Assembly: GCF_927798175.1 (NCBI RefSeq)
Contig: NZ_CAKMMP010000026.1
Location: 1 to 63,141, forward strand
Source: Paenibacillus sp. JJ-223
Lineage (GTDB): Bacteria > Bacillota > Bacilli > Paenibacillales > Paenibacillaceae
DNA: 63,141 bases
Direction: 5' to 3'
The translations under genes were made by a program, and so were the position numbers. The notes under the pieces are model-generated. The model saw nothing but the letters and a program-made list of their open reading frames with translations. It searched no databases and was not told the DNA's origin. Every line of letters starts with the position of its first letter. Position 1 is the stretch's first letter. Of this stretch, positions 51,891-59,111 are shown piece by piece.

Positions 51891-52835
51891 GTGATTGAAA
51901 TCGAAAAGCCGAAAATTGAGACGGTAAACGTCAACGATGATGGCACCTATGGGAAATTCGTAGTAGAACCGCTGGAGCGCGGGTACGGTACGACGCTGGG
52001 CAACTCGCTTCGCCGTATTTTGCTCTCCTCGCTGCCGGGTGCGGCAGTGTCTTCGGTTCAAATCGATGGCGTTCTACATGAATTTGCTACAGTTCCTGGC
52101 GTAATGGAAGATGTGACGGAAATTATCCTGAACCTGAAAGCTTTGTCGCTGAAGATTCATTCGGACGAGGAGAAAGTGCTCGAGATTGATGCTGAAGGCG
52201 AAGGAGTTGTAACGGCAGGAGACATTCGTGCGGATTCCGACGTGGAGATCCTTAACCCGGATCTGCATATCGCTACGCTTGGACCAGGTTCGAGACTTCA
52301 TATGCGTATTTTTGCCAATCGCGGTCGCGGCTACGTCCAGGCAGATCGGAACAAACGCGATGACCAGCCGATCGGCGTCATCCCTGTCGATTCGATCTTT
52401 ACCCCGATCAGTCGCGTCAATTATGCCGTGGAAAATACGCGTGTCGGCCAGGTAACCAACTATGACAAGCTCACGTTGGAAGTTTGGACTGACGGAAGTA
52501 TTCGTCCGGAAGAGGCAGTAAGCCTTGGCGCTAAAATTTTGACCGAGCATCTGATGCTCTTCGTAGGTCTTACAGACGAAGCGAAAGACGCAGAGATCAT
52601 GGTTGAAAAAGAAGAAGACAAAAAAGAAAAAGTGCTCGAAATGACGATCGAAGAGTTGGATCTCTCTGTTCGTTCCTACAATTGCCTCAAACGTGCCGGC
52701 ATCAACACGGTACAAGAGCTGACCACGAAAACGGAAGAAGACATGATGAAGGTGCGCAACCTGGGTCGCAAGTCTTTGGAAGAAGTTCAGGAGAAGCTCG
52801 AGGAATTGGGACTGGGACTTCGTACAGAAGAATAA
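51891..52835 (+). CDS. rpoA: DNA-directed RNA polymerase subunit alpha
   Basis: A 314-residue alpha subunit. The N-domain (1-230) with EPLERGYGTTLGNSLRRILLSSLPG nucleates core assembly (motif read in two parts, EPLERGYGTTLGNS and RRILLSSLPG); the C-domain (about 245-310) has LDLSVRSYNCLKRAGI and NLGRKSLEEV for UP-element and activator contact. GTG start at 51891 after AAGGAGGGG. Confidence 0.97.
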   Translation: MIEIEKPKIETVNVNDDGTYGKFVVEPLERGYGTTLGNSLRRILLSSLPGAAVSSVQIDGVLHEFATVPGVMEDVTEIILNLKALSLKIHSDEEKVLEIDAEGEGVVTAGDIRADSDVEILNPDLHIATLGPGSRLHMRIFANRGRGYVQADRNKRDDQPIGVIPVDSIFTPISRVNYAVENTRVGQVTNYDKLTLEVWTDGSIRPEEAVSLGAKILTEHLMLFVGLTDEAKDAEIMVEKEEDKKEKVLEMTIEELDLSVRSYNCLKRAGINTVQELTTKTEEDMMKVRNLGRKSLEEVQEKLEELGLGLRTEE

Positions 52836-52868
52836 CCAGCCGAGTGCTTGTGTGGAGGAGGGAAAACA

Positions 52869-53234
52869 ATGGCATACCAAAAGTTGGGCCGTAACTCCAG
52901 CGCGCGTAAAGCTTTGTTCCGCGATCTGGTAACCGACCTGTTCTTGTACGAACGCATTCAGACAACTGAGGCTAAAGCAAAAGAGGTTCGCTCTATTGCT
53001 GAAAAACTGATCACGAAAGCGAAGCAAGGTGATCTTCATGCCCGCCGTCAAGTGGCAGCTTACGTTCGTCGCGAAACAATCGATGGAGAGCAAGATGCAA
53101 TCCAAAAACTGTTTAGCGAACTGTCCACTCGTTACGCTGAGCGTCCAGGCGGATACACTCGTATCCTGAAACTGGGACCTCGTCGTGGTGACGCAGCTCC
53201 TATGGTTTACCTGGAACTGGTAGACCGCGCGTAA
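52869..53234 (+). CDS. rplQ: 50S ribosomal protein L17
   Basis: A 121-residue L17 at the bottom of the exit region. It starts MAYQKLGRNSSARKALFRDL and has RPGGYTRILKLGPRRGDAAPM. GGAGGAGGG precedes ATG 52869. It closes the alpha operon before tandem terminators; no ecfA1/ecfA2/ecfT genes follow, unlike many Bacilli. Confidence 0.98.
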   Translation: MAYQKLGRNSSARKALFRDLVTDLFLYERIQTTEAKAKEVRSIAEKLITKAKQGDLHARRQVAAYVRRETIDGEQDAIQKLFSELSTRYAERPGGYTRILKLGPRRGDAAPMVYLELVDRA

Positions 53235-53242
53235 AAACAGAT

Positions 53243-53292
53243 GGGATAAGAAAGGGGACAGAATCTGAGGATTTTGGATCATCCCTTTTTTT
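53243..53292 (+). terminator. Intrinsic terminator of the S10-spc-alpha operon
   Basis: GGGAT (53243-53247) can pair with ATCCC (53281-53285), with an inner CAGAATC/GATTTTG stem, followed by seven T residues. Confidence 0.75.
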
Positions 53293-53321
53293 CTCTTCAT
53301 TTCGGATTCCGCGCTGTAATT

Positions 53322-53346
53322 GAAGCTCCGAAAGGGGCTTCTTTTG
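53322..53346 (+). terminator. Second terminator-like hairpin before truA
   Basis: GAAGCTCC and GGGGCTTC form an 8-bp stem (one G-U) with GAAA tetraloop, followed by CTTTTGC. It stands in tandem with the preceding terminator, 48 bases before truA. Confidence 0.65.
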
Positions 53347-53394
53347 CTGTTCGGGACAGGAACAGGCTTAGTATGGAACAAAGGTGAGGTAATG

Positions 53395-54168
53395 ATGCGC
53401 AACTTGTGTATGACGTTGACCTATGACGGTACGGCTTATTACGGCTTCCAGTCGCAGCCGGACGGGAATACGATCCAGGATTATATTGAAAAGGCCATCT
53501 TTGAGCTAACCGGAGAAAAGGTCAAGATTACAGGCTCCGGCAGGACCGATGCAGGCGTTCACGCCCGCAGGCAAATTTTCAATTTCCACACGTCTTCCCA
53601 AATTCCGGTGGAACGATGGTGCGTAGCGTTAAACTCCCGTTTGCCTTCCGACATTGTCGTGATCGATGCGATCGAGGTGCCGCTTGATTTTCACTCCCGA
53701 TATGAGGCGAAAAGAAAAACGTACCGCTATACCATCAATGCGAACCAATTCGCGGATGTGTTCAACAGGAGGCTGCAATACCATCACCATGCAAAGCTGG
53801 ATATCGCGGCCATGCAGGAAGGGTTGCGTCATTTTATAGGGACGTATGATTTTACGACCTTCGCTTCGAGGCACTCGCAGAAGGATAACCATGTCCGTTC
53901 CATATACGACGCCTGGCTTGAGGTGGATCGTTCCATGTGCAGAGATAACCCGCGAGATCAAGGTGTGATTCACATTTATGTGACCGGTAACGGTTTTTTG
54001 CAGCATATGGTCCGAATCATGGTGGGCACGCTGCTGCAGATCGGAGAGGGCAAGCGGAAAGCCTCTGATGTGCCAAAGATGATTGCTGCGTGCGATCGTG
54101 CTGCTGCAGGTCCTACTGCGGTAAGTCATGGTTTGATGTTATGGGATCTGGAATACAAGAAAGAATAA
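53395..54168 (+). CDS. truA: tRNA pseudouridine(38-40) synthase TruA
   Basis: A 257-residue TruA that isomerises uridines in the anticodon arm. The catalytic Asp lies in GSGRTDAGVHA near residue 52; KRKTYRYTI near 105 and NGFLQHMVRIMVGTLL near 197 are the other family motifs. ATG 53395 (MRNLCMTLTYDG) is preferred over 53392, which adds one Met, and over upstream open-frame codons that would run through the terminator hairpin. Confidence 0.95.
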   Translation: MRNLCMTLTYDGTAYYGFQSQPDGNTIQDYIEKAIFELTGEKVKITGSGRTDAGVHARRQIFNFHTSSQIPVERWCVALNSRLPSDIVVIDAIEVPLDFHSRYEAKRKTYRYTINANQFADVFNRRLQYHHHAKLDIAAMQEGLRHFIGTYDFTTFASRHSQKDNHVRSIYDAWLEVDRSMCRDNPRDQGVIHIYVTGNGFLQHMVRIMVGTLLQIGEGKRKASDVPKMIAACDRAAAGPTAVSHGLMLWDLEYKKE

Positions 54169-54196
54169 ATTTGGTTTACGAAACTGCAATTTATAC

Positions 54197-54225
54197 TTGC
54201 GATTTTGTCCCTTATCCTGTAATAT
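54197..54225 (+). promoter_or_regulatory. Sigma-A promoter of rplM-rpsI
   Basis: TTGCGA (54197-54202), 17-bp spacer, TAATAT (54220-54225). The leader of about 140 bases may hold an L13 autoregulatory structure, but I could not fold one convincingly. Confidence 0.75.
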
Positions 54226-54370
54226 AAAAGTTGTGTTTTCTTAATGGCTTTCCCACAGCCCCAATTAAGAGCTGCACAATGAACAACTATCCATCAACAC
54301 CTAAAGTTATAACTTAACGAACGAAGATAAATGAAAATGATGATTGGAAACAATTAAGGAGGAACTATTC

Positions 54371-54808
54371 ATGCGTACCACGTACATGGCGAAGCCAAAC
54401 GAAGTTGAGCGCAAATGGCACATCATTGATGCTGAAGGCAAAACGCTCGGACGCCTGGCAAGCGAAGCAGCTGCATTGATCCGCGGCAAACATAAGCCAC
54501 AATTCACTCCACATGTGGATACTGGTGATTTCGTTATCATCATCAATGCGGAGAAAATCGTATTGACTGGTAAAAAAATGTCCGATAAAAAATACTACCG
54601 TCACTCGATGCACCCAGGTGGTTTGAAAGTAACTACTGCTGAAGAGATGGTTAAAAACAAACCTGAACGTATGTTGGAATTGGCTGTTCGCGGCATGCTT
54701 CCTAAAACTCGCATGGGCGAGCAAATGAAGCTGAGACTCAAAGCGTACAGAGGCACAGAGCATCCACATGCAGCACAAAAACCAGAAGTTTACGAACTTC
54801 GCGGTTAA
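54371..54808 (+). CDS. rplM: 50S ribosomal protein L13
   Basis: A 145-residue L13, an early 50S assembly protein. It has MRTTYMAKPNEVERKWHIID and the conserved KKYYRHSMHPGGLK segment with RGMLPKTRMGEQM. AAGGAGG precedes ATG 54371; the frame is open nine codons upstream but through the SD. rpsI follows after 19 bases. Confidence 0.98.
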   Translation: MRTTYMAKPNEVERKWHIIDAEGKTLGRLASEAAALIRGKHKPQFTPHVDTGDFVIIINAEKIVLTGKKMSDKKYYRHSMHPGGLKVTTAEEMVKNKPERMLELAVRGMLPKTRMGEQMKLRLKAYRGTEHPHAAQKPEVYELRG

Positions 54809-54827
54809 TTAAAAGGAGGACAGTTTC

Positions 54828-55220
54828 ATGGCACAAGTACAATACTATGGGACAGGTCGTCGTAAACATTCGGTAGCTCGTGTTCGTCTCGTACCGGGTG
54901 AAGGACGCATTGTCATCAATAAACGTGATATCAATGAATACTTCGGTTTGGAAACTCTTAAACTGATCGTAAAACAACCACTGACTTTGACTGAAACATT
55001 GAACAACTACGATGTTCTGGTTATCGCTCATGGTGGCGGAATCTCCGGTCAAGCCGGTGCAATCCGTCACGGGATCTCCCGTGCTCTGCTGAAAGCAGAT
55101 CCGGAGTACCGTGCATCCCTGAAAAAAGCTGGATTCCTGACTCGTGACCCACGCATGAAAGAACGTAAAAAATACGGTCTCAAAGCGGCTCGTCGCGCTC
55201 CTCAGTTCTCCAAGCGTTAA
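54828..55220 (+). CDS. rpsI: 30S ribosomal protein S9
   Basis: A 130-residue S9 whose C-terminal tail ending in SKR touches P-site tRNA. It has GTGRRKHSVARVRLVPGEG and HGGGISGQAGAIRHGI. AAAAGGAGG precedes ATG 54828. A terminator follows. Confidence 0.98.
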   Translation: MAQVQYYGTGRRKHSVARVRLVPGEGRIVINKRDINEYFGLETLKLIVKQPLTLTETLNNYDVLVIAHGGGISGQAGAIRHGISRALLKADPEYRASLKKAGFLTRDPRMKERKKYGLKAARRAPQFSKR

Positions 55221-55230
55221 TTTGTACGAC

Positions 55231-55264
55231 AAAAGCCTTTGGCCTATGGCCAGAGGTTTTTTTT
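55231..55264 (+). terminator. Intrinsic terminator after rpsI
   Basis: CCTTTGGCC pairs with GGCCAGAGG (one G-U) around TAT, extended by AAAA/TTTT, with an eight-base T run. Confidence 0.9.
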
Positions 55265-55690
55265 ATCTTTCAAAGGAAGGCACAGATTTAATGAATGGAT
55301 GAAGGGAAAGGGGCTGCAACCATGATTTAACTGTCGTTAAATTCATAATGGATGAAAGTCATCAGGATTTCTTATGGATTTCATCAGCATTACTTAGAGA
55401 TAACGACAGAATACAGGACATTTCAGGCTTGCATTTTATTCCCTTAATTTCGATCTGATATGAAGCGTGGAACGTTTTAGTCTGAAAGGATGTATGATGA
55501 ACAATTCGTAAAGCCTTGCTCCAGCAACGCCTTTGAATGCAGCTGTTCGAAATGCGCTCCCTTTAGTCAGGACCTGCGTTTGCACTTTTCTTCGCTGGTA
55601 ATGTAAAACTGATGAAAGCTGCAGCTGAAGTGAATAAAAATAACAGCCCTTAACAGGCGTTGGAGGGCCATTTTTGCCAAATGTCAGGCA
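55265..55690. other. Noncoding 426-base stretch upstream of cysH
   Basis: No credible gene is visible. The segment contains a 9-bp perfect inverted repeat CTGTCGTTA/TAACGACAG (55331-55339 and 55401-55409) that encloses GATGAAA/TTTCATC (55351-55357 and 55379-55385), and a weak terminator-like hairpin around 55647-55678 (GCCCT/AGGGC followed by ATTTTTG). I looked for an S-box or other known riboswitch core and did not find one. Confidence 0.5.
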
Positions 55691-55701
55691 TTGACAATGC
55701 C
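55687..55701 (+). promoter_or_regulatory. Palindrome enclosing the -35 box of the cysH promoter
   Basis: GGCATT-GAC-AATGCC is a perfect interrupted palindrome containing TTGACA. Its inner 13 bases equal those at the rplGB promoter. A repressor bound here would block RNA polymerase; CymR-like control of cysH is known in Bacillales, but this does not clearly match a site I can name. Confidence 0.45.
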
Positions 55702-55718
55702 AATGAAAGATTTATACT
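55691..55718 (+). promoter_or_regulatory. Sigma-A promoter of cysH
   Basis: TTGACA (55691-55696), 16-bp spacer, TATACT (55713-55718), about 65 bases before cysH. Confidence 0.8.
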
Positions 55719-55786
55719 ATGTATAATTCATATTCGTTTAGTCGGTTTTATGTTTTTTGAAAAGCAGATTGGGGGGATATTCAATC

Positions 55787-56479
55787 ATGAATTTGTTCGA
55801 AAAGGAAGAGCTTGCGCGCACGAAGGCCGAGGAGTTGGAGAACGCAAGTCCCGAGGATATAATTCGTTACGCGATCGAGACATTTCCGAAGATTACGTTT
55901 GCATGCAGCTTCGGTGCAGAAGACGTTGTGCTTGTAGACATGCTGCAAAAGATCAGCCCGTCTACGGACATTTTTTATTTAGATACCGATTTTCACTTTA
56001 AGGAAACGTATGAGACTCGCGATAAACTGAAAGAGCGGTATAATCTTGACTTTGTTCGTGTTTCCCCTAAAATTACGCCAGAGGAACAAGCTGCACAGCA
56101 TGGGGATGAGTTATGGAAATCTGACCCGAATGCGTGCTGCAACATCCGTAAAGTAGAACCGCTGACTCGGATTTTGTCCCAGTACGATGCATGGATTACA
56201 GGAATTCGACGGGACCAGGCACCTACACGCGCCAATGCGAAGAAGGTAGAATACGATTTGAAATTCGGGCTGATGAAATTCAATCCGATTGCCCATTGGA
56301 CTTCCGATGATGTCTGGGAATACATCCGTGCGAACAATGTCATTTACAATCCGCTTCATGATCAGAACTATCCAAGCATCGGCTGCGAACATTGCACCCG
56401 TCAGGTCATGCCTGGCGAAGATCCACGTGCGGGCCGCTGGTCCGGAAACGAGAAAACAGAGTGCGGGCTGCACAAATAA
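55787..56479 (+). CDS. cysH: Adenylyl-/phosphoadenylyl-sulfate reductase (4Fe-4S type)
   Basis: A 230-residue assimilatory sulfonucleotide reductase that reduces APS or PAPS to sulfite with thioredoxin. The CC pair near residue 116 and CEHC near 201 are the four cysteines of the [4Fe-4S] cluster, which marks the Bacillus-type enzyme able to use APS. The C-terminal ECGLHK supplies the catalytic Cys. ACSFGAEDVVL is the PP-loop-like nucleotide site. ATG 55787 follows GGGGGGAT. The downstream sat partner is a pseudogene, so the substrate supply in this strain depends on another ATP sulfurylase, if any. Confidence 0.95.
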   Translation: MNLFEKEELARTKAEELENASPEDIIRYAIETFPKITFACSFGAEDVVLVDMLQKISPSTDIFYLDTDFHFKETYETRDKLKERYNLDFVRVSPKITPEEQAAQHGDELWKSDPNACCNIRKVEPLTRILSQYDAWITGIRRDQAPTRANAKKVEYDLKFGLMKFNPIAHWTSDDVWEYIRANNVIYNPLHDQNYPSIGCEHCTRQVMPGEDPRAGRWSGNEKTECGLHK

Positions 56480-56506
56480 CCATATTCTATACAGCGAGCT
56501 GACAAG

Positions 56507-56896
56507 ATAACTACGATTCTGCCTCATGGAGGTACGCTGGTACAGCGTGTCGCACAAGGAGAAGAACGTGAACAATTGCTGCGGGACAGCGAGAAACTGA
56601 CCATGAAGGTGTAGGCGACTACTACGGCACGTATGAAGCACAAGAGATTTTCTCGAACTTTACGGCTGAAGAATTGGGCATTACGCCATTGTTCTTGACA
56701 TAGCTTCTTTTGCACCAAATGCAGCAACATGGCATCGAGCAAAACGTGCCCGCACGACAAATCACAGCATCTGACGCTGTCTGGCACAAAAGTGCGTGGT
56801 TTGCTCCGTAACGGAGAGTGCACGCCACTGGAATTTACGTGTTCTGAGGTCGCCAAGATCCTGATCGAAGAAATGACGGACCAAGTAAGCGTCTAG
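56507..56896 (+). pseudogene. sat: Remnant of sulfate adenylyltransferase (ATP sulfurylase)
   Basis: Only the two ends of a Sat-type ATP sulfurylase remain. The start region reads TTILPHGGTLVQRV after ATA 56507, where an ATG is expected. Near 56599 this joins, in another frame, to DHEGVGDYYGTYEAQ and FTAEELGITPL from the C-terminal half, so roughly 780 bases are missing compared with the usual 380-390 residue enzyme. Near 56692-56702 a further frameshift with an in-frame TAG occurs; the reading then continues as SFFCTKCSNMASSKTCPH and SGTKVRGLLRNGE to a natural TAG at 56894. Three lesions make a functional product impossible. Sat makes APS, the CysH substrate, which explains its place. Confidence 0.92.
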
Positions 56897-56905
56897 CGCT
56901 CAGGG

Positions 56906-56934
56906 GTATATTTGTCCACCTTGTCCCATATAGA
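56906..56934 (+). promoter_or_regulatory. Candidate sigma-E promoter of cwlD
   Basis: GTATATT (56906-56912), 14-bp spacer, CATATAGA (56927-56934). It fits the sigma-E consensus at 6 of 7 and 5 of 8 positions. B. subtilis cwlD is sigma-E controlled. Transcription would start near 56941, inside the hairpin loop. Confidence 0.45.
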
Positions 56935-56971
56935 TGATTAGAGTCATTTATATGGGACGAGGTGGTTTTTT
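56916..56971 (+). terminator. Hairpin with T run whose 3' arm contains the cwlD SD
   Basis: CCACCTTGTCCCATA (56916-56930) pairs with TATGGGACGAGGTGG (56951-56965, one G-U), followed by six T residues. It ends transcripts from cysH and the sat remnant. The 3' arm holds GAGGTGG, the only SD for cwlD, eight bases before ATG 56974. Confidence 0.88.
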
Positions 56972-56973
56972 GT

Positions 56974-57729
56974 ATGCGTAAAAAGGTGGGTAAACATTTC
57001 GTATTGTGGATTCGTTTACGCACGGTCAAACGGCTCTTATTCAGTCTGTGCCTTCTTGCCATGTTTGTAGCGGTAGTCTCTTATGAACTCCCTTCTGCCA
57101 AAACGTCGGGATACTGGAGCTTGCCTTTGGCCGGCAAAGTCATTGCCATTGATGCAGGACATGGAGGACCGGATGGAGGGGCCGTAAGCAAGCAGGGGGT
57201 CATCGAGAAAGATATTAACCTGTCCATCGCCCTGTATGTTCGTGACTACTTGCAGCAAGCTGGCGCGTTGGTAGTCATGACCAGGGAGATTGATCAGGAC
57301 TTGGCTTCCCCGGACACCAAGGGATACTCCAAACGTAAAACGGAGGACCTCAAGCAGAGGGTTAGACGGATTGAGGATAAGCAGGCAGACCTCTTTATCA
57401 GCATTCATATGAACAGCGTTCCTTCCAACCGGTGGAGCGGGGCGCAGGTGTTCTATACACCTAACCACCCTGACAATGAAGCATTGGCCAATCTGTTGCA
57501 GTCCGAGATTATTCGCAATCTCGAAAACACCGACCGGATCGCCAAAACGGTGAATACGGTGTATCTTTTGCAGGCCCTGAAAATTCCTTCGGCCCTGGTA
57601 GAGGTTGGTTTCTTGTCGCACCCTGAGGAAGCACGACTGCTTGCGGATGAGAACTATCAGCGGAAGGTCGCCGCATCCATCTATAATGGCATCTTGCGGT
57701 ACTCGTCCGGGGAAAGGCCCAAAAGGTAG
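56974..57729 (+). CDS. cwlD: CwlD, germination-specific N-acetylmuramoyl-L-alanine amidase
   Basis: A 251-residue membrane-anchored amidase of the Amidase_3 family. One hydrophobic segment lies at about 17-37. Zinc residues are in AIDAGHGGPDGG (His near 62), the Glu of VIEKD and SIHMN (His near 142), with the catalytic Glu in ALVEVGFLSH near 211. CwlD removes peptide side chains from cortex muramic acid so that PdaA can make muramic-delta-lactam for germination. ATG 56974 follows GAGGTGG by eight bases. salA follows after 80 bases, as in B. subtilis. Confidence 0.95.
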   Translation: MRKKVGKHFVLWIRLRTVKRLLFSLCLLAMFVAVVSYELPSAKTSGYWSLPLAGKVIAIDAGHGGPDGGAVSKQGVIEKDINLSIALYVRDYLQQAGALVVMTREIDQDLASPDTKGYSKRKTEDLKQRVRRIEDKQADLFISIHMNSVPSNRWSGAQVFYTPNHPDNEALANLLQSEIIRNLENTDRIAKTVNTVYLLQALKIPSALVEVGFLSHPEEARLLADENYQRKVAASIYNGILRYSSGERPKR

Positions 57730-57809
57730 CCACAGGCGAGAATGAGAGTGGTATAATTAAGGCAGCATATTTAAATACATGCCAATAGATAAAGCTGAGG
57801 TGCTGTCTG

Positions 57810-58910
57810 ATGATGTTATCAAAGGAACAGATCCTTGAACTATTGCAGCCTTTGCAAGAGCCACAACTGGGCGTTAGTTTGACGGAGCTGCAATGGATTC
57901 GAGATGTCATGGTAAAGGAACATCATGTGTCCCTCACCATCGTAACGCTGGACAATAAGCCGGAGGACACAGAAACTCTTCGTGATGCTGTACAAGCCAT
58001 TTTATTGCAGCATGGGATCGAGGATGTACATATCCGGCTCCGTGCGGCATCCGAGCACGAACGGGATAAGGTATTGGGGGAATCTCCTATACCGGAAGAG
58101 GAGGATGAAGTCCTTGTAAAAGGCCATGCAGCCGGACTTGACGGCCATGAATTGCTTGACCCGGAATCCGGAGTACGCTTCATTGCAATTGCAAGCGGCA
58201 AGGGTGGCGTGGGGAAATCAACCGTTACGGTGAATTTGGCGACAGCGCTTGCACGGCAAGGCAAGAAGGTAGGGGTGATCGATGCGGATATCTACGGTTT
58301 TAGTGTGCCGGACATGATGGGCATCGAGGAATACCCTGTCGTGGAGGATGGCGTCATCCAGCCTGTTGAACGGTTTGGCGTCAAAGTGATGTCCATGGGA
58401 TTTTTCATCCGGGAGAACAATCCTGTAATTTGGCGGGGTCCCATGCTTGGACGCATGTTACGGCAGTTCTTTACCGACGTGAATTGGGGAGAACTGGATT
58501 ATATGTTGCTGGACCTGCCGCCTGGAACCGGCGACGTGGCTCTGGACGTTCATCAGATGCTGCCGCAGAGCAAAGAAATCATCGTCACGACGCCTCATGC
58601 CACCGCTGCATTTGTAGCAGCCCGTGCGGGAGCGATGGCGATTCAGACCAATCACGAACTGCTCGGCGTTGTGGAGAATATGGCTTACCACGAGTGCGGC
58701 AAATGCGGGGAAAAAGAATACATATTCGGTCGTGGCGGGGGCGGACAGCTTGCTGAAAGCCTGCACACCAAACTGCTTGCCCAGATTCCGCTTGGCTCAC
58801 CGGATAACCACGTCTCAGAGCCGGATTTCTCGCCATCGGTATTCAAGGCGGATACGCGTATTGGAGCTCTGTATGATGAGGTTGCCCAATTGATCGATAA
58901 CGAGTTCTGA
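57810..58910 (+). CDS. salA: Mrp/NBP35-family P-loop ATPase (SalA)
   Basis: A 366-residue protein with an N-terminal MIP18/DUF59-like domain (about 1-90) and a Mrp ATPase domain. The deviant Walker A ASGKGGVGKST is near 130, Walker B LLDLPPGTGDVAL near 236, and CGKC near 296, which in Mrp proteins binds an Fe-S cluster. It is both an Fe-S carrier candidate and the homologue of B. subtilis SalA, which sits in the same cwlD-salA-gerD order and there represses scoC. ATG 57810 is seven bases after GAGGTG. Confidence 0.93.
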   Translation: MMLSKEQILELLQPLQEPQLGVSLTELQWIRDVMVKEHHVSLTIVTLDNKPEDTETLRDAVQAILLQHGIEDVHIRLRAASEHERDKVLGESPIPEEEDEVLVKGHAAGLDGHELLDPESGVRFIAIASGKGGVGKSTVTVNLATALARQGKKVGVIDADIYGFSVPDMMGIEEYPVVEDGVIQPVERFGVKVMSMGFFIRENNPVIWRGPMLGRMLRQFFTDVNWGELDYMLLDLPPGTGDVALDVHQMLPQSKEIIVTTPHATAAFVAARAGAMAIQTNHELLGVVENMAYHECGKCGEKEYIFGRGGGGQLAESLHTKLLAQIPLGSPDNHVSEPDFSPSVFKADTRIGALYDEVAQLIDNEF

Positions 58911-58924
58911 AGATTAAAAAGGAA

Positions 58925-58951
58925 AGCTCGCATCCATGAAGGGTGCGAGCT
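58925..58951. terminator. Hairpin between salA and gerD, possible bidirectional terminator
   Basis: AGCTCGCATCC pairs with GGGTGCGAGCT around ATGAA. On the plus strand no T run follows; on the minus strand TTCCTTTTT follows, so it may end gerD transcripts. The 160 bases between it and gerD show no gene. Confidence 0.6.
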
Positions 58952-59111
58952 ATTGTTGAATCAGCATTTCCGCTAAAGCCCAGGCTGATCGATTGCTTTC
59001 TGATCATTACAATCCGACCCCAATTAAAGCGAGCCGAGTTCGACGTCTTTCATAACAAAATATATGTGGATGATGTCCTGCCTCGTTGTTATAAACGTTT
59101 GTTTCGCTGTC

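Noticed and set aside
55265..55690. S-box (SAM-I) riboswitch before cysH
   Set aside because: The conserved S-box core and k-turn sequences were searched for by eye and not found.
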